Assembly: GCF_021531665.1 (NCBI RefSeq)
Contig: NZ_JADYUH010000007.1
Span: forward strand, 1 to 63,644
Direction of reading: 5' to 3'
DNA: 63,644 nucleotides
Source: Prevotellamassilia timonensis
Lineage (GTDB): Bacteria; Bacteroidota; Bacteroidia; Bacteroidales; Bacteroidaceae
A model generated the notes under the pieces. It had not been told where the DNA came from. It was given only the letters and a program-made list of their open reading frames with translations, and did not search any database. Positions 34,627 to 44,285 of the stretch are shown piece by piece (the first letter of the stretch is position 1; the number at the start of each line of letters is the position of its first letter). The translations under genes and the position numbers were made by a program.

Positions 34627-35658
34627 ATGGGATTCTTTTCTAAACTCTTCTCCTTCACCCAAGAACTCGCCATTGACTTGGGCACGGCAAACACCATCAT
34701 CATTGCCGACGGAGAAATCGCAGTGAACGAGCCCTCCGTCGTGGCTTTGGACCAGCACACGGAGAAAATGATAGCCGTCGGCGACACCGCCAAACTGATG
34801 CTCGAAAAAACCGGCAGCAAAATCCGAGTGATTCGTCCGCTCAGAGACGGAGTGATTGCAGACTTCAACGCCTGCGAGCAAATGATGCGCGGTCTCATCA
34901 GGAAAGTGCGTTCCGGCAAACGACTTTTCTCACCTTCTTTGCGAATGGTCATCGGCGTTCCCTCCGGTTCGACCGAAGTTGAACTACGTGCCGTCAGAGA
35001 CTCCGCCGAGCATGCCGGAGGACGAGACGTCTTCCTCCTCTATGAACCCATGGCTGCCGCCATCGGCATTGGCATCGACGTGAATGCTCCGGAAGGAAAC
35101 ATGATTGTGGACATCGGCGGCGGCACCACCGAAATCGCCGTCATCTCCCTGGGAGGCATCGTTTCCAACAACTCCATCAAAATCGCAGGCGACGACTTCA
35201 CCTCAGACATCAGAGAATACATGAGCCGTCAGCACAACGTGCTCGTCAGCGAGCGAATGGCTGAACGCATCAAAATCAACGTCGGCGCCGCCCTGACTGA
35301 CCTCCCAGAGCCTCCTCAAGACTACGTGGTCATCGGACCGAACCGAATCACTACGATGCCCATGGAAGTGCCCGTTTGCTACCAGGAAATTGCACACTGC
35401 TTGGAGACTTCCATCGCCAAGATAGAACAAGCGGTCATCAACGCCTTGGCAAACACGCCTCCCGAACTCTACGCCGACATCGTCAAAAACGGAATTTTCC
35501 TCACCGGCGGCGGCGCGTTGCTCAGAGGCTTAGACAAGCGACTCAGCGACAAGATAAACATTCCTTTCCACGTGGCAGAAGACCCGCTCCTTTGCGTGGC
35601 GAAAGGCACCGGCGAGGCGCTGAAACACGTGGAAGACTACACGTTCTTGATGAGATAA
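34627..35658 (+). CDS. mreB: Rod-shape-determining actin homologue MreB
   Basis: 343 residues. Actin-type ATPase that forms membrane filaments guiding lateral cell-wall synthesis. Contains IDLGTANTIII (phosphate 1), VIGVPSGSTEVE, NMIVDIGGGTTEIAVIS (phosphate 2) and ILTGGGALLRGLDKRLS. First of five genes of the elongasome, all on this strand with short gaps. Normal length. Confidence 0.97.
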   Translation: MGFFSKLFSFTQELAIDLGTANTIIIADGEIAVNEPSVVALDQHTEKMIAVGDTAKLMLEKTGSKIRVIRPLRDGVIADFNACEQMMRGLIRKVRSGKRLFSPSLRMVIGVPSGSTEVELRAVRDSAEHAGGRDVFLLYEPMAAAIGIGIDVNAPEGNMIVDIGGGTTEIAVISLGGIVSNNSIKIAGDDFTSDIREYMSRQHNVLVSERMAERIKINVGAALTDLPEPPQDYVVIGPNRITTMPMEVPVCYQEIAHCLETSIAKIEQAVINALANTPPELYADIVKNGIFLTGGGALLRGLDKRLSDKINIPFHVAEDPLLCVAKGTGEALKHVEDYTFLMR

Positions 35659-35697
35659 AGCGGGAGATTCTCTCCCCACGTCATTTCTGCATAGTCC

Positions 35698-36549
35698 ATG
35701 CACAATCTGCTTGACTTTTTAAGGAAATATTGTCACGTCCTGCTCTTCGTGGCACTGGAATGTATTGGCTTAACGCTGCTCTGCCGTTTCAACGGATTTC
35801 AGGGCAGCGTGTGGCTTACTGCAGCCAACGACGCGGCGGCAGGGGTTCAAGCCCTGAACACAGAAGTGACTTCCTTCTTTGAACTGCGGAACGTCAACCG
35901 CGCCCTCACGCACCAGAACGTTCATCTCTTCCGAGAGAACGCCAAACTGCGTGAGGAACTGGCATCGCTGAAGAAAGACACGACACTCACAGAGAAACTC
36001 ATGGCAGAGAAACTCAAAGACTTCCGGCTCATTGAAGCAATGGTTGTTTCCAACACAACGGGCGGCGGTGAGAACTATCTTGTCATCAATCGTGGCGAGG
36101 CTGACGGTGTGAAACCGGAAATGGGCGTTGTGGGAGGCGGAGGCGCAGTGGGCATCGTCTATCTCACTGACAAACACCACAGCCTCATCATCCCGCTGAC
36201 GAACCGCAAGTCCAGCATTAGCTGCCGAGTTCGCGGACAAAACTATTTTGGCTATCTTCAATGGAGCGGTGGAAGCACGCGCCACGCCGTCCTGGACGAT
36301 GTGCCGCGCTATGCAAAGGTGAAGTCCGGCGACGTGGTGGAGACGAGCGGCTACTCAGCCGTCTTTCCCCCCGGAATCTTTGTCGGTCGCGTCAAGTCGG
36401 TGGGCAATTCCTCCGACGGGCAGTCCTACAAACTTGACGTAGCGCTCGGTACGAACTTCTCAAACATCCGCGACGTGCAAGTCATTTCCACACCCTACAA
36501 AGCCGAGTTGGACAGTCTTTTCTCCAAAGCGGCGAAAGAAACTTTGTGA
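35698..36549 (+). CDS. mreC: Rod-shape-determining protein MreC
   Basis: 283 residues: short cytoplasmic tail, one membrane helix (about 12-30), a coiled coil (about 65-105, LTHQNVHLFRENAKLREELASLKK), then a periplasmic beta domain with VINRGEADGVKPEMGVVGGGGAVG and GDVVETSGYSAVFPPGIFVGRV. It scaffolds PBP2/RodA in the elongasome. Confidence 0.94.
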   Translation: MHNLLDFLRKYCHVLLFVALECIGLTLLCRFNGFQGSVWLTAANDAAAGVQALNTEVTSFFELRNVNRALTHQNVHLFRENAKLREELASLKKDTTLTEKLMAEKLKDFRLIEAMVVSNTTGGGENYLVINRGEADGVKPEMGVVGGGGAVGIVYLTDKHHSLIIPLTNRKSSISCRVRGQNYFGYLQWSGGSTRHAVLDDVPRYAKVKSGDVVETSGYSAVFPPGIFVGRVKSVGNSSDGQSYKLDVALGTNFSNIRDVQVISTPYKAELDSLFSKAAKETL

Positions 36550-36582
36550 CCTTCAGCGCCCACGCTGCAAAACCTCATCTTC

Positions 36583-37083
36583 ATGTTTCAAACCATCGTT
36601 TCCCGCATCGCCTGGTTTTTCGCGCTTTGGCTGCTCCAAGTTTTGGTTTTTAACCACGTCCACATTTTTGGATATGCCACACCGATGCCCTACGTCTATT
36701 TTCTGCTCATCCTTCCGGTCTCCACACCGCGCTGGGCATACGTTCTGTCGGGCTTCGTTCTGGGTTTGTTGATTGACATCTTTGCCAACACGCCCGGGAT
36801 GGCGGCTTGCGCGCTGACACTGACCGGTCTTTTCACGCCTTGGCTGGTCAATGTGTTCCGCCCTTCCGATGACGATGAGAACTTTGCTCCCTCGCGAAAG
36901 ACGATGGAATGGAGTGGTTTCACCAAGCTCATCGTCGCTGCCGTCAGTCTTCACTGCATCGCCTTTTTCCTTCTGGAAACTTTCTCTTTCGTTGATTTCC
37001 ACGAGATTCTCATTCAAATCATCAGCAGCAGTCTTCTCACCTCGCTTTTCTGCGTAGCGCTGGAACTGATTCGCGTGAAATGA
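36583..37083 (+). CDS. mreD: Rod-shape-determining protein MreD
   Basis: 166 residues, about five membrane helices with little soluble sequence, in the canonical place after mreC and before mrdA. The pattern (FALWLLQVLVFNHVHIFGYATPMPYVYFLLILP) agrees with Bacteroidales MreD. Confidence 0.88.
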   Translation: MFQTIVSRIAWFFALWLLQVLVFNHVHIFGYATPMPYVYFLLILPVSTPRWAYVLSGFVLGLLIDIFANTPGMAACALTLTGLFTPWLVNVFRPSDDDENFAPSRKTMEWSGFTKLIVAAVSLHCIAFFLLETFSFVDFHEILIQIISSSLLTSLFCVALELIRVK

Positions 37084-37213
37084 AAGAAAAACCATCCTTT
37101 TGCATCTTCTGCTACCTCTTTTCACACCTTATATATAACTAAGGTGTCGTCTCCGTTCCCTCCCTTTTTTCACAAGTCCTTTTCTCTTCACCACAGCGCA
37201 GAAAAAAACGGCA

Positions 37214-39064
37214 TTGAACAAGCACTTTGAAATCCGCAAATTTGTCATTGGTGGCGTCGCGGTCGGCATCATTTTCATCTATCTGATCCGACTTTTCACG
37301 CTGCAACTCTGGAGTGACGACTACAAAAAGAACGCCGACTCCAATGCCTTTCGGAAAGAGATTCAATATCCTTCCCGAGGGCTGATTTTTGACCGAAACG
37401 GAAAGATTTTGGTCTATAACGAGCCGTCCTATAACATCATGGTGGTCATGAACGAACAGCGCGGAATTGACACGCTGGACTTCTGTCAGACCGTTGGAAT
37501 CACGAAGGAGGACTACATCAAACGCATGGCAGACATCAAAGACCCTTTGAAAAACGCAGGCTACTCGCGCTACACACCACAGCTTTTCATGTCGCAAATT
37601 CCCGCCAAAGAGTTCTCCCTCTTCCGAGAGAAACTCTTCCGCTTCAAAGGGTTCAGCGTGCAGAAAAGAAGCATCAGACAATATTCTGACCGAATCGGAG
37701 CACACATCCTGGGAGACGTGGGGGAAATAAACGCCAGAGAACTGGAACAGGACTCAGACAAATACTATCAAAGTGGCGACTACGTCGGCAAACTCGGCGT
37801 CGAGCGTTCCTTTGAAAAGCAACTCCGCGGAGAGAAAGGCATGAGAATCATGCTACGAGACGTGCACGGAAGAACCTTCGGACACTATCAGAACGGGAAA
37901 TACGACAAAACGGCACGCGCCGGCAAGAACCTCACACTCGGACTTGACCGCGACCTTCAACAACTGGCGGAGACCCTGCTCGAAGGAAAGCTCGGTGCCA
38001 TCGTGGCGATTGAGCCGAAAACCGGCGAAGTGCTCTGTCTCGCCTCCTCGCCGACCTACGACCCACGAATGATGGTCGGGCGTGACAGAGGAAAGAACCA
38101 CCAGCTCCTCGACAAAGACCCGATGAAGCCGCTCCTCAACCGAGCCATCATGGGAACCTATCCGCCAGGCTCTACCTTCAAAATCTCGCAAGCACTCGTC
38201 GGGCTGCAAGAAGGAAGCATCACTCCTGCCATCTCGTTTCCTTGCAGCCACGGCTTCAACTACAAAGGACTTCACGTCGGATGCCACGGACACGCCTCGC
38301 CCATACCGCTCGTGCCCGCCATCGGAACGTCCTGCAACTCCTACTTTTGCTGGAATCTCTACCGCATGCTCAACAACCGAGCCAAATACGGCTCCGTGCA
38401 AAACGCCATGACTAAGTGGAAGGACTACATGGTGGCAATGGGTTTTGGCTACAAGCTCGGAATCGACCTCCCGGGAGAAAGAAGAGGAATGATTCCAAAC
38501 GCGGACTACTATGACAAGGCTTACAAAAAGTCCTGGAACGGGCTCACCGTCATCTCCATCGCAATCGGACAGGGCGAGGTGACAGCCACGCCACTCCAAA
38601 TTGCAAATCTCGCCGCCACCGTCGCAAACCGAGGCTATTTCATCACGCCACACGTCGTCAAAGCCGTCCAAGACGGAAGAATCGACCCGGAATACAAGCG
38701 GAAACGCTACACCGGCGTGGACAAAAAATGGTACGAATACGCCGTGGCGGGCATGCGCCGTGCGGTTCTCGGCGGAACTTGTCGTGGCGCCGACCTGCCC
38801 GGAATTGAAGTGTGCGGAAAGACCGGAACCGCTCAGAACAGAGGTCACGACCACTCCGCCTTCATGGGATTTGCCCCGATGAACGACCCCAAGATTGCCG
38901 TGGCTGTTTATGTCGAGAACGGAGGCTTTGGAAATGTCTATGGTGTGCCGCTCGGCGCGCTCATCATAGAGCAATATCTGAACGGCAAACTTTCCGAAGC
39001 CTCGCAGAAAAAAGTGGAGCACTTCCGACAAATGCACATCAAATATCCCGACTACGCCCGTTAA
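37214..39064 (+). CDS. mrdA: Penicillin-binding protein 2 (transpeptidase)
   Basis: 616 residues; cross-links peptidoglycan in the elongation complex with RodA. One N-terminal membrane helix (about 10-28), a dimerisation domain, then the transpeptidase with active Ser320 in PPGSTFK (Lys323), SCN in GTSCNSYFC, and KTGTAQN. The reading frame opens with TTG at 37214 (TTGAACAAGCAC), and no in-frame ATG before the membrane helix fits the family N-terminus, so a TTG start is the best choice. An alternative would be loss of an ATG by sequence error. Confidence 0.94.
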   Translation: MNKHFEIRKFVIGGVAVGIIFIYLIRLFTLQLWSDDYKKNADSNAFRKEIQYPSRGLIFDRNGKILVYNEPSYNIMVVMNEQRGIDTLDFCQTVGITKEDYIKRMADIKDPLKNAGYSRYTPQLFMSQIPAKEFSLFREKLFRFKGFSVQKRSIRQYSDRIGAHILGDVGEINARELEQDSDKYYQSGDYVGKLGVERSFEKQLRGEKGMRIMLRDVHGRTFGHYQNGKYDKTARAGKNLTLGLDRDLQQLAETLLEGKLGAIVAIEPKTGEVLCLASSPTYDPRMMVGRDRGKNHQLLDKDPMKPLLNRAIMGTYPPGSTFKISQALVGLQEGSITPAISFPCSHGFNYKGLHVGCHGHASPIPLVPAIGTSCNSYFCWNLYRMLNNRAKYGSVQNAMTKWKDYMVAMGFGYKLGIDLPGERRGMIPNADYYDKAYKKSWNGLTVISIAIGQGEVTATPLQIANLAATVANRGYFITPHVVKAVQDGRIDPEYKRKRYTGVDKKWYEYAVAGMRRAVLGGTCRGADLPGIEVCGKTGTAQNRGHDHSAFMGFAPMNDPKIAVAVYVENGGFGNVYGVPLGALIIEQYLNGKLSEASQKKVEHFRQMHIKYPDYAR

Positions 39065-39096
39065 TCCTCCCACCCCCTTCTTTCCACCTTTCAAAC

Positions 39097-40554
39097 ATGT
39101 CAGAAATCAAAACAAAATCTCCGTTGTTGCGCGTGGACTATCTCGTGGTCCTGCTCTATGTGGTTCTGCTCGTCTGCGGCTGGTTCAGCATCTGCGGCGC
39201 CACCCACGAAACCGGCGACACGGACTTCTTTGCCTGGGAGGTTCGCACGGGAAAACAAATCGTTTGGATTGGTTGCGCCTTCGTTTTGGGCTTTCTCGTG
39301 CTCATGACGGACGACAAATATTTTGACATGACGGCGGACCTGTTCTACTGGCTGATGATGCTCTTGCTTCTCGTCACACCCTTCATCGCCAAGGACATCA
39401 AAGGTTCCCGCTCATGGGTCAATCTCGGGTTTTGCAACATTCAACCCGCGGAGTTTGCCAAGTGTGTCACGGCGCTCGCAGTAGCCAAGCTTCTGAACCG
39501 CTACGGTTTCACGATGACCGACATGCGATGCTTTTTGAGGGCAGCCGCTCTGATTCTCTTGCCGATGGTGCTCATCATCCTTCAGAAGGAAACGGGTTCC
39601 GCGCTGGTCTATCTTGCCTTCTTCCTCATGTTCTATCGTGAGGGAATGCCCGGCTGCTTCCTTTTCACTGCCGTCGCGGCGGTGGTCTATTTTGTCGTCG
39701 GCATCCGCTTTGGCGAGACGGAACTGCCGGGCACCCTGTCCTCCGTCGGCGAGTTCACAGTCTTGCTGCTCATTTGGGCTTTCACACTCGGAATGCTTCA
39801 GGTCTATCATCCCCGCAGCCGAACTGCCCCACTCTTTTTGCGCATCGGACTGGCTGCCACGGTCGTCTCGCTGTTGGTTTCAACGCTCATCATTCCCTTT
39901 GACGTTTCGTGGGTCTTGCTGGCTCTGCTGCTCGCCATGACGGGACAGATGCTTTGGCAGTGGCTCGGCGAGCGCGTGAACACAGGACTTTTCATCGCTC
40001 TCTTCACCCTCGGGAGCACCGCCTTCCTCTACACTTCCAACTTCGCGCTCAACGAGGTGCTCGAACCGCACCAGCGAACACGCATCCAAGTTTTGCTCGG
40101 CATGAACGAAGATGACCGCGCCGCAGGCTACAACGTCAACCAAAGCAAAATCGCCATCGGCTCGGGAGGACTTGAGGGAAAGGGATTCATGAACGGCACA
40201 CAGACAAAACTCAAATATGTTCCCGAGCAAGACACCGACTTCATCTTCTGCACCGTGGGCGAGGAACAGGGTTTTGTGGGCTCGGCAGGCGTTCTCCTGC
40301 TTTTCTTGACCCTCATCCTGCGTCTCATCTACTTGGCGGAACGCCAGACTTCGACCTTCGGAAGAGTCTATGGCTACTGCGTCCTGAGCATCCTCCTCTT
40401 CCACGTCTTCATCAACGTCGGCATGGTGATGGGATTGACGCCCGTCATCGGCATCCCGCTCCCTTTCTTCAGCTACGGCGGCTCCTCGCTTTGGGGATTC
40501 ACGCTCATGCTCTTCATTTTCCTTCGCATCGATGCGGGACGAAAACGAACCTGA
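39097..40554 (+). CDS. rodA: Peptidoglycan glycosyltransferase RodA
   Basis: 485 residues, SEDS family polymerase with about ten to twelve membrane helices; partner of PBP2. Signature MGLTPVIGIPLPFFSYGGSSLWGF near the C-terminus, and GSRSWVNLGFCNIQPAEFAK in the middle. The frame extends upstream into mrdA, but the ATG at 39097 (MSEIKTKSPLLRVDY) fits the family. It is longer than E. coli RodA, as usual in Bacteroidetes. Confidence 0.94.
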   Translation: MSEIKTKSPLLRVDYLVVLLYVVLLVCGWFSICGATHETGDTDFFAWEVRTGKQIVWIGCAFVLGFLVLMTDDKYFDMTADLFYWLMMLLLLVTPFIAKDIKGSRSWVNLGFCNIQPAEFAKCVTALAVAKLLNRYGFTMTDMRCFLRAAALILLPMVLIILQKETGSALVYLAFFLMFYREGMPGCFLFTAVAAVVYFVVGIRFGETELPGTLSSVGEFTVLLLIWAFTLGMLQVYHPRSRTAPLFLRIGLAATVVSLLVSTLIIPFDVSWVLLALLLAMTGQMLWQWLGERVNTGLFIALFTLGSTAFLYTSNFALNEVLEPHQRTRIQVLLGMNEDDRAAGYNVNQSKIAIGSGGLEGKGFMNGTQTKLKYVPEQDTDFIFCTVGEEQGFVGSAGVLLLFLTLILRLIYLAERQTSTFGRVYGYCVLSILLFHVFINVGMVMGLTPVIGIPLPFFSYGGSSLWGFTLMLFIFLRIDAGRKRT

Positions 40555-40560
40555 CGCCCC

Positions 40561-41067
40561 ATGAAAAAATGGCGTCGCTCACCACAAACACCCCTTCAAA
40601 ACAAACCATCTCACATGACCTCTTCCAATCCACAGAACAAAGGACACTATTTCATCTGGTTGATTCTCATCGCCGTCCTGGCAGTCGGCATCGTCTTCCT
40701 GAAAAAGACGGGTGCCGACGACCGAAACCTGCGACGCGAAAAGAAAAGCGTGGACACAGCCTCCGTGGCACGTCCGGACACCACGCTGGACTCCGGAGTG
40801 GTGCTTCCGCCCGTGAACGACACCGTCATGTCGCCGCTCCCGGACACGCTCCTCGGTCGTGACCGACGCAACCCCTACGAGGCGGGCTACGAGGACGGCT
40901 ATGCCGCAGGATGCGATGACGGAGCGAACGACACGCCCAAAGCCACCTACGACGAAACGAACAACTTCGTCGGACGAAAGGAAAGACAGGACTACGTCCG
41001 CGGCTATCGCGAGGGCTATGCCGTCGGACTTGAAGACGGCGTCAGCGAACAGCAGTTCGGCATCTGA
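40561..41067 (+). CDS. Small membrane-anchored protein with GY-rich repeats
   Basis: Not recognised. 168 residues (150 if the ATG at 40615 is used): basic tail, one membrane helix (about residues 30-46), an acidic/Thr-Pro linker, and a C-terminal part with two similar motifs YEAGYEDGYAAGCDDG and YVRGYREGYAVGLEDG. Such GYxxGY patterns occur in many unrelated extracytoplasmic proteins. It starts 6 bases after rodA and is probably the last gene of the elongasome transcript. Confidence 0.65.
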   Translation: MKKWRRSPQTPLQNKPSHMTSSNPQNKGHYFIWLILIAVLAVGIVFLKKTGADDRNLRREKKSVDTASVARPDTTLDSGVVLPPVNDTVMSPLPDTLLGRDRRNPYEAGYEDGYAAGCDDGANDTPKATYDETNNFVGRKERQDYVRGYREGYAVGLEDGVSEQQFGI

Positions 41068-41120
41068 GCGAAGGGGAACACAGCACAAAGAAAAGAAAAA
41101 ACGAACCTGCGCGCCAATTG

Positions 41121-41197
41121 GTTACTTACGCCCGAGAGACGGTAAGTAACGAGTCCTAAGGAAAGTGTGACAAAGTCTAAGGAAAGTGTGACAAAGT
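41121..41197. repeat. Inverted repeat followed by a 21-bp tandem duplication
   Basis: GTTACTTAC (41121-41129) pairs with GTAAGTAAC (41142-41150) across 12 bases. Directly after it, CTAAGGAAAGTGTGACAAAGT occurs twice in tandem (41156-41176 and 41177-41197) before a T-rich run. It lies in the 460-bp gap after the elongasome block and may include its terminator. Confidence 0.6.
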
Positions 41198-41373
41198 TTT
41201 GTTTTTTGTTTTACGTTCAAAGCGGCGCAGTCGCTTGCGTCATGCATAAGTGACCAACGGGCGGGCGATGGAGACGGCGAGACGGGCAGAGAATGCCGTC
41301 CGCCCCGAACACCTCTCCCCTTGACTGACCAATGTCAGCCTTGCGCCTCTGCGCACCGCCCGTTCAAAAGATT

Positions 41374-41423
41374 GGAAGGCTGCATGCCCTCGAAGTAAAA
41401 CTCCTTCGGGCACACAGCCTTCC
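41374..41423 (-). terminator. Long hairpin downstream of the TonB-type receptor gene
   Basis: GGAAGGCTG (41374-41382) pairs with CAGCCTTCC (41415-41423), and an inner stem GCC...CGAAG/CTTCGGGC continues to a TAAAACTC loop. Read on the minus strand it is followed by AATCTTTTG. It is about 100 bases past the stop of the receptor gene and likely ends that operon. I see nothing else in 41198-41525. Confidence 0.6.
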
Positions 41424-41525
41424 TGACGGCTTGTTCTCTGAAATTCAGCTACTCGGGGATGCACCTCGGAAGCCACACACAATGTTTTTCCAGTTCCCTT
41501 GTCGCCGTTCGGCGCAAGAGTGGCG

Positions 41526-43895
41526 TCACATTCGGTTGATGACGCTTTCGACCTCGCTCTTACTCTTGGAGCGGTCGCGCATGGCGTTGAAATTATAGTT
41601 CAAATTGACAAAGAATTTTCTTGTGTCACCCTGCCCGTGCTGCTCAAAGAAACCCTTTTCCATGAAGAGACGCATGTTCATCTGCCTGTAGAGGAGGTCG
41701 CGGACGCCCATTCTGACGGTGAGAGACTTTTTGAAGAAGGAACGCGAAAGCGAAGCCTCCAAATAGTGCAACGGTTCGATGATTTGTGTGTTTTCTGCAT
41801 TTCCACAACCGATGAACGTGTATTTCACACCGAACGTGAAGTCCTTCGGCAACACAAAGTCGTTGTTGAGCACCGCAAAGAACTGCGGATTGTTGAAGTC
41901 ACGCGTGGCGGAGGCGGCTTCCATCTTGAGGAAATGTTGGGTGAAGCCGAGCGTCCACGTGGGGCGGAAGAAATTGAACTTGGGCGAGAGCGTCACCATG
42001 AGTTTGACGAGGTCAAACGTCTTATTCACATAACTCACTTTTGTGACCTCCTCGTTCCCTGGGACGGAGGTACCCCACCAGAGATGACCGTCCTTGTCGT
42101 GGTTGTAGGTTGCCATGACTTGCAGCCATTTCCAGACGGAGGTGAAAGTCAAATCGTGGTGCACACAGGGTCTAAGGTTGGGGTTACCGCCTTGAAGGAG
42201 GAAACGGTTTCCGTAGGTCACGTTGTTGGAGAGTTGAGCGTAGCTCGGTCTCACGGTTTTGACCGTGTATGCCGCCATGAGTTGCACGGCGTTTTTTCCT
42301 TTTCCGAAGGCAGTGGAGAGAGAGAGCGAGGGGAAGAAATTATTGTAGGTCGGTGACTGGCTCGCCACTTTCTTTTGGTCTTGGAAGTATTCGTAGGCAG
42401 CGTGTTCAAAGCGGACGCCCGCGGTGAGGCTGTAGCGTTTTGCGATGAAGGTGGAGTATTGCACAAAACCTGCTGCCATTCTTTCCACCTGCTTTGAACT
42501 GGCAGACGTGACGCCGGGGAGGGTGATGTCCACATAATAGTCGTCGTGACGGTTGGTTTGAGAGAATTGTGAGCCAAGTGCCACCTTTCCCCCGAGCCAG
42601 GGCCACTCATACTGCGCCTTTGCCGCGAAGAGACGGTTGGAGATATCGCCCCTCGTGGTGAACGGCGGTCTCTCCTCTCCCGTCTGACTGGTTTCGTTCT
42701 GAGCGCTGGTTGTGGAGACGCCGGAGGCGAAGAAGTCTGCGTCGAGAGACAATTCGCCTTTGCCGAGTTTTCCGACGTAGTAGGCATTGAGCGTGTGGGT
42801 CAAATCGTTGTCCTTGTCCTGGGAAAGTACGTTTGTGAGGTGGTCTTCGACGACGCCGTTGTGAACCACGTCAGAGTTGAGTTCGCCTCCTCCCTTCTCA
42901 GTGGGTGAGACGTGGCAGTCATATTTGAAACCAATCGTGTGACCCTCTGCCAACTCATAGTTCAATCCGAATCCGAAAGGAATGTCACGGTCTCTGGAGG
43001 TCACGTTCTGCGTCAACGGGAAGCGCCACGACTCGGAAGGAGAGAGAATGGTGTTCTGAGCGGAAAAACTCTTCCAAAACCAGCGCCCTGCGCTAAAACC
43101 CGCAGAGGCAAAGACGTCAAGCGCGTCCTTACGATAGTTGACGCGAACGTGGGTCGAACTTTGGGTGTACTTTCCTTGTGAGAAATACTCTGAAGCACTG
43201 ACACCGAATCCCTCGCCCTTTCTTCTGATGGTACGGATTCTGACGACAGCATTGACGCTTGCATCGTAGCGCGCGCCGGGTGTGGTGACCACTTCAACCT
43301 GCTTGATGTCGCTGCTTTGGAGCTGCTTGAGTTCCTTCAAGTCTCTGACCTGTCGCCCGTTGATATAGTAAACCGGTTTCCCTTTACCAATCACTTCGAG
43401 CGACCCGTCTTCATTTCCCTTGTCGATGATGCCCGGCACCTCTCGCAGAACGTCGTGTGCAGTGCCCGCTTCGGTGAGGGTGGTGTTCTCAACGGTTGTG
43501 ACAATGGCATCGCCTTCCAGTCTGGCGACGGGGCGGCGTGCGGTGACGGTGGCTTCGCGCAGTTGCTGAGAATGAAGCGGCTTGAGGATGATGGTGAGCA
43601 TCGCGGGAGTCGCTCCTGCCGAGGCAGTGGCGGGATTGTAGAAGAGGGTCTCATAGCCCAGCGCATTGACGCGGAGCAGTTTCACGGCAGTGCCGGCGGG
43701 AAATTCAAAACTGCCGTCTTCACGGCTGAGGGAGGCTGCCAGCGCAACCGAATCCTTCGGCTGGAGGCTGACGACGTTGGCGAAAGCAACAGGGTTGCCT
43801 TTCGGATCAACGACTTTTCCTTTTGTCTGAGCCAACGCGGGCAAACAGATGATGATGAGCAAAAGGAAAACGAAGAGAGGAAGATAACGTTTCAT
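41526..43895 (-). CDS. TonB-dependent receptor-like outer-membrane protein (OMP_b-brl_3 type)
   Basis: 789 residues: signal peptide 1-22, CarboxypepD_reg-like domain (about 24-105, TKGKVVDPKGNPVAFANVVSL), plug domain (about 115-220, VTARRPVARLEGDAIV...VVTTPGARYDASVNAVVRI), then a ~560-residue beta-barrel. This layout is the OMP_b-brl_3 family, often listed as TonB-dependent receptor; substrate unknown. It is the last gene of the ABC/GntR operon, 21 bases after the regulator gene, so its amount should follow the same signal. Confidence 0.9.
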   Translation of the reverse strand: MKRYLPLFVFLLLIIICLPALAQTKGKVVDPKGNPVAFANVVSLQPKDSVALAASLSREDGSFEFPAGTAVKLLRVNALGYETLFYNPATASAGATPAMLTIILKPLHSQQLREATVTARRPVARLEGDAIVTTVENTTLTEAGTAHDVLREVPGIIDKGNEDGSLEVIGKGKPVYYINGRQVRDLKELKQLQSSDIKQVEVVTTPGARYDASVNAVVRIRTIRRKGEGFGVSASEYFSQGKYTQSSTHVRVNYRKDALDVFASAGFSAGRWFWKSFSAQNTILSPSESWRFPLTQNVTSRDRDIPFGFGLNYELAEGHTIGFKYDCHVSPTEKGGGELNSDVVHNGVVEDHLTNVLSQDKDNDLTHTLNAYYVGKLGKGELSLDADFFASGVSTTSAQNETSQTGEERPPFTTRGDISNRLFAAKAQYEWPWLGGKVALGSQFSQTNRHDDYYVDITLPGVTSASSKQVERMAAGFVQYSTFIAKRYSLTAGVRFEHAAYEYFQDQKKVASQSPTYNNFFPSLSLSTAFGKGKNAVQLMAAYTVKTVRPSYAQLSNNVTYGNRFLLQGGNPNLRPCVHHDLTFTSVWKWLQVMATYNHDKDGHLWWGTSVPGNEEVTKVSYVNKTFDLVKLMVTLSPKFNFFRPTWTLGFTQHFLKMEAASATRDFNNPQFFAVLNNDFVLPKDFTFGVKYTFIGCGNAENTQIIEPLHYLEASLSRSFFKKSLTVRMGVRDLLYRQMNMRLFMEKGFFEQHGQGDTRKFFVNLNYNFNAMRDRSKSKSEVESVINRM

Positions 43896-43916
43896 TATTC
43901 TCTGTGTTTTTAAAGG

Positions 43917-44285
43917 CTAACCCTTCTTTTCAGTGGCTTCGCGATAGGCGTTTTCCACTTCTGAGAAAGGAATCTGAAGTTGTTGAAGTTGCTGAATGAA
44001 GTCCGGAAGTGTGTTTGAAATGAAGCGGGAACGACGCGCATCAAGGATGAGCTTCAGCGCGTCGGCAGCCACGAAATATCCCATGCCGCGCTTCTGATAG
44101 ATGACACCTCGCTGAGAGAGCAAATCGTAGGATTTGACTGTCGTGTTGGCGTTCACTTCAAGCAGCGCACTGTATTCTCTCACGCCCGGAACGCGGGTGT
44201 CGGGCGCATAACTTCCGGAAAGAATCTCGTCGCAAAGGCGTTCGGCGATTTGAACATAGATGGGTTGTCCGTCTTTGAAAATCAT
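43917..44285 (-). CDS. YtrA-type GntR transcriptional regulator
   Basis: 122 residues with a winged-helix GntR domain: MIFKDGQPIYVQIAERLCDEILSG, VPGVREYSALLEVNANTTVKSYDLL and RGVIYQKRGMGYFVAADA, then a short helical tail rather than a large ligand domain, which is the YtrA subgroup. Such repressors typically control adjacent ABC transporters. The start overlaps the permease-like gene by 4 bases. Its probable operator is the palindrome at 46906-46925 (inference). The frame is open upstream but the start at 44285 fits the family. Confidence 0.9.
   Translation of the reverse strand: MIFKDGQPIYVQIAERLCDEILSGSYAPDTRVPGVREYSALLEVNANTTVKSYDLLSQRGVIYQKRGMGYFVAADALKLILDARRSRFISNTLPDFIQQLQQLQIPFSEVENAYREATEKKG

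Noticed and set aside
37853-39094. 413-residue minus-strand frame opposite mrdA
   Set aside because: Antisense shadow of the clear PBP2 gene.
38812-39096. Upstream extension of rodA into mrdA
   Set aside because: Out-of-frame overlap with mrdA; the family start is the ATG at 39097.
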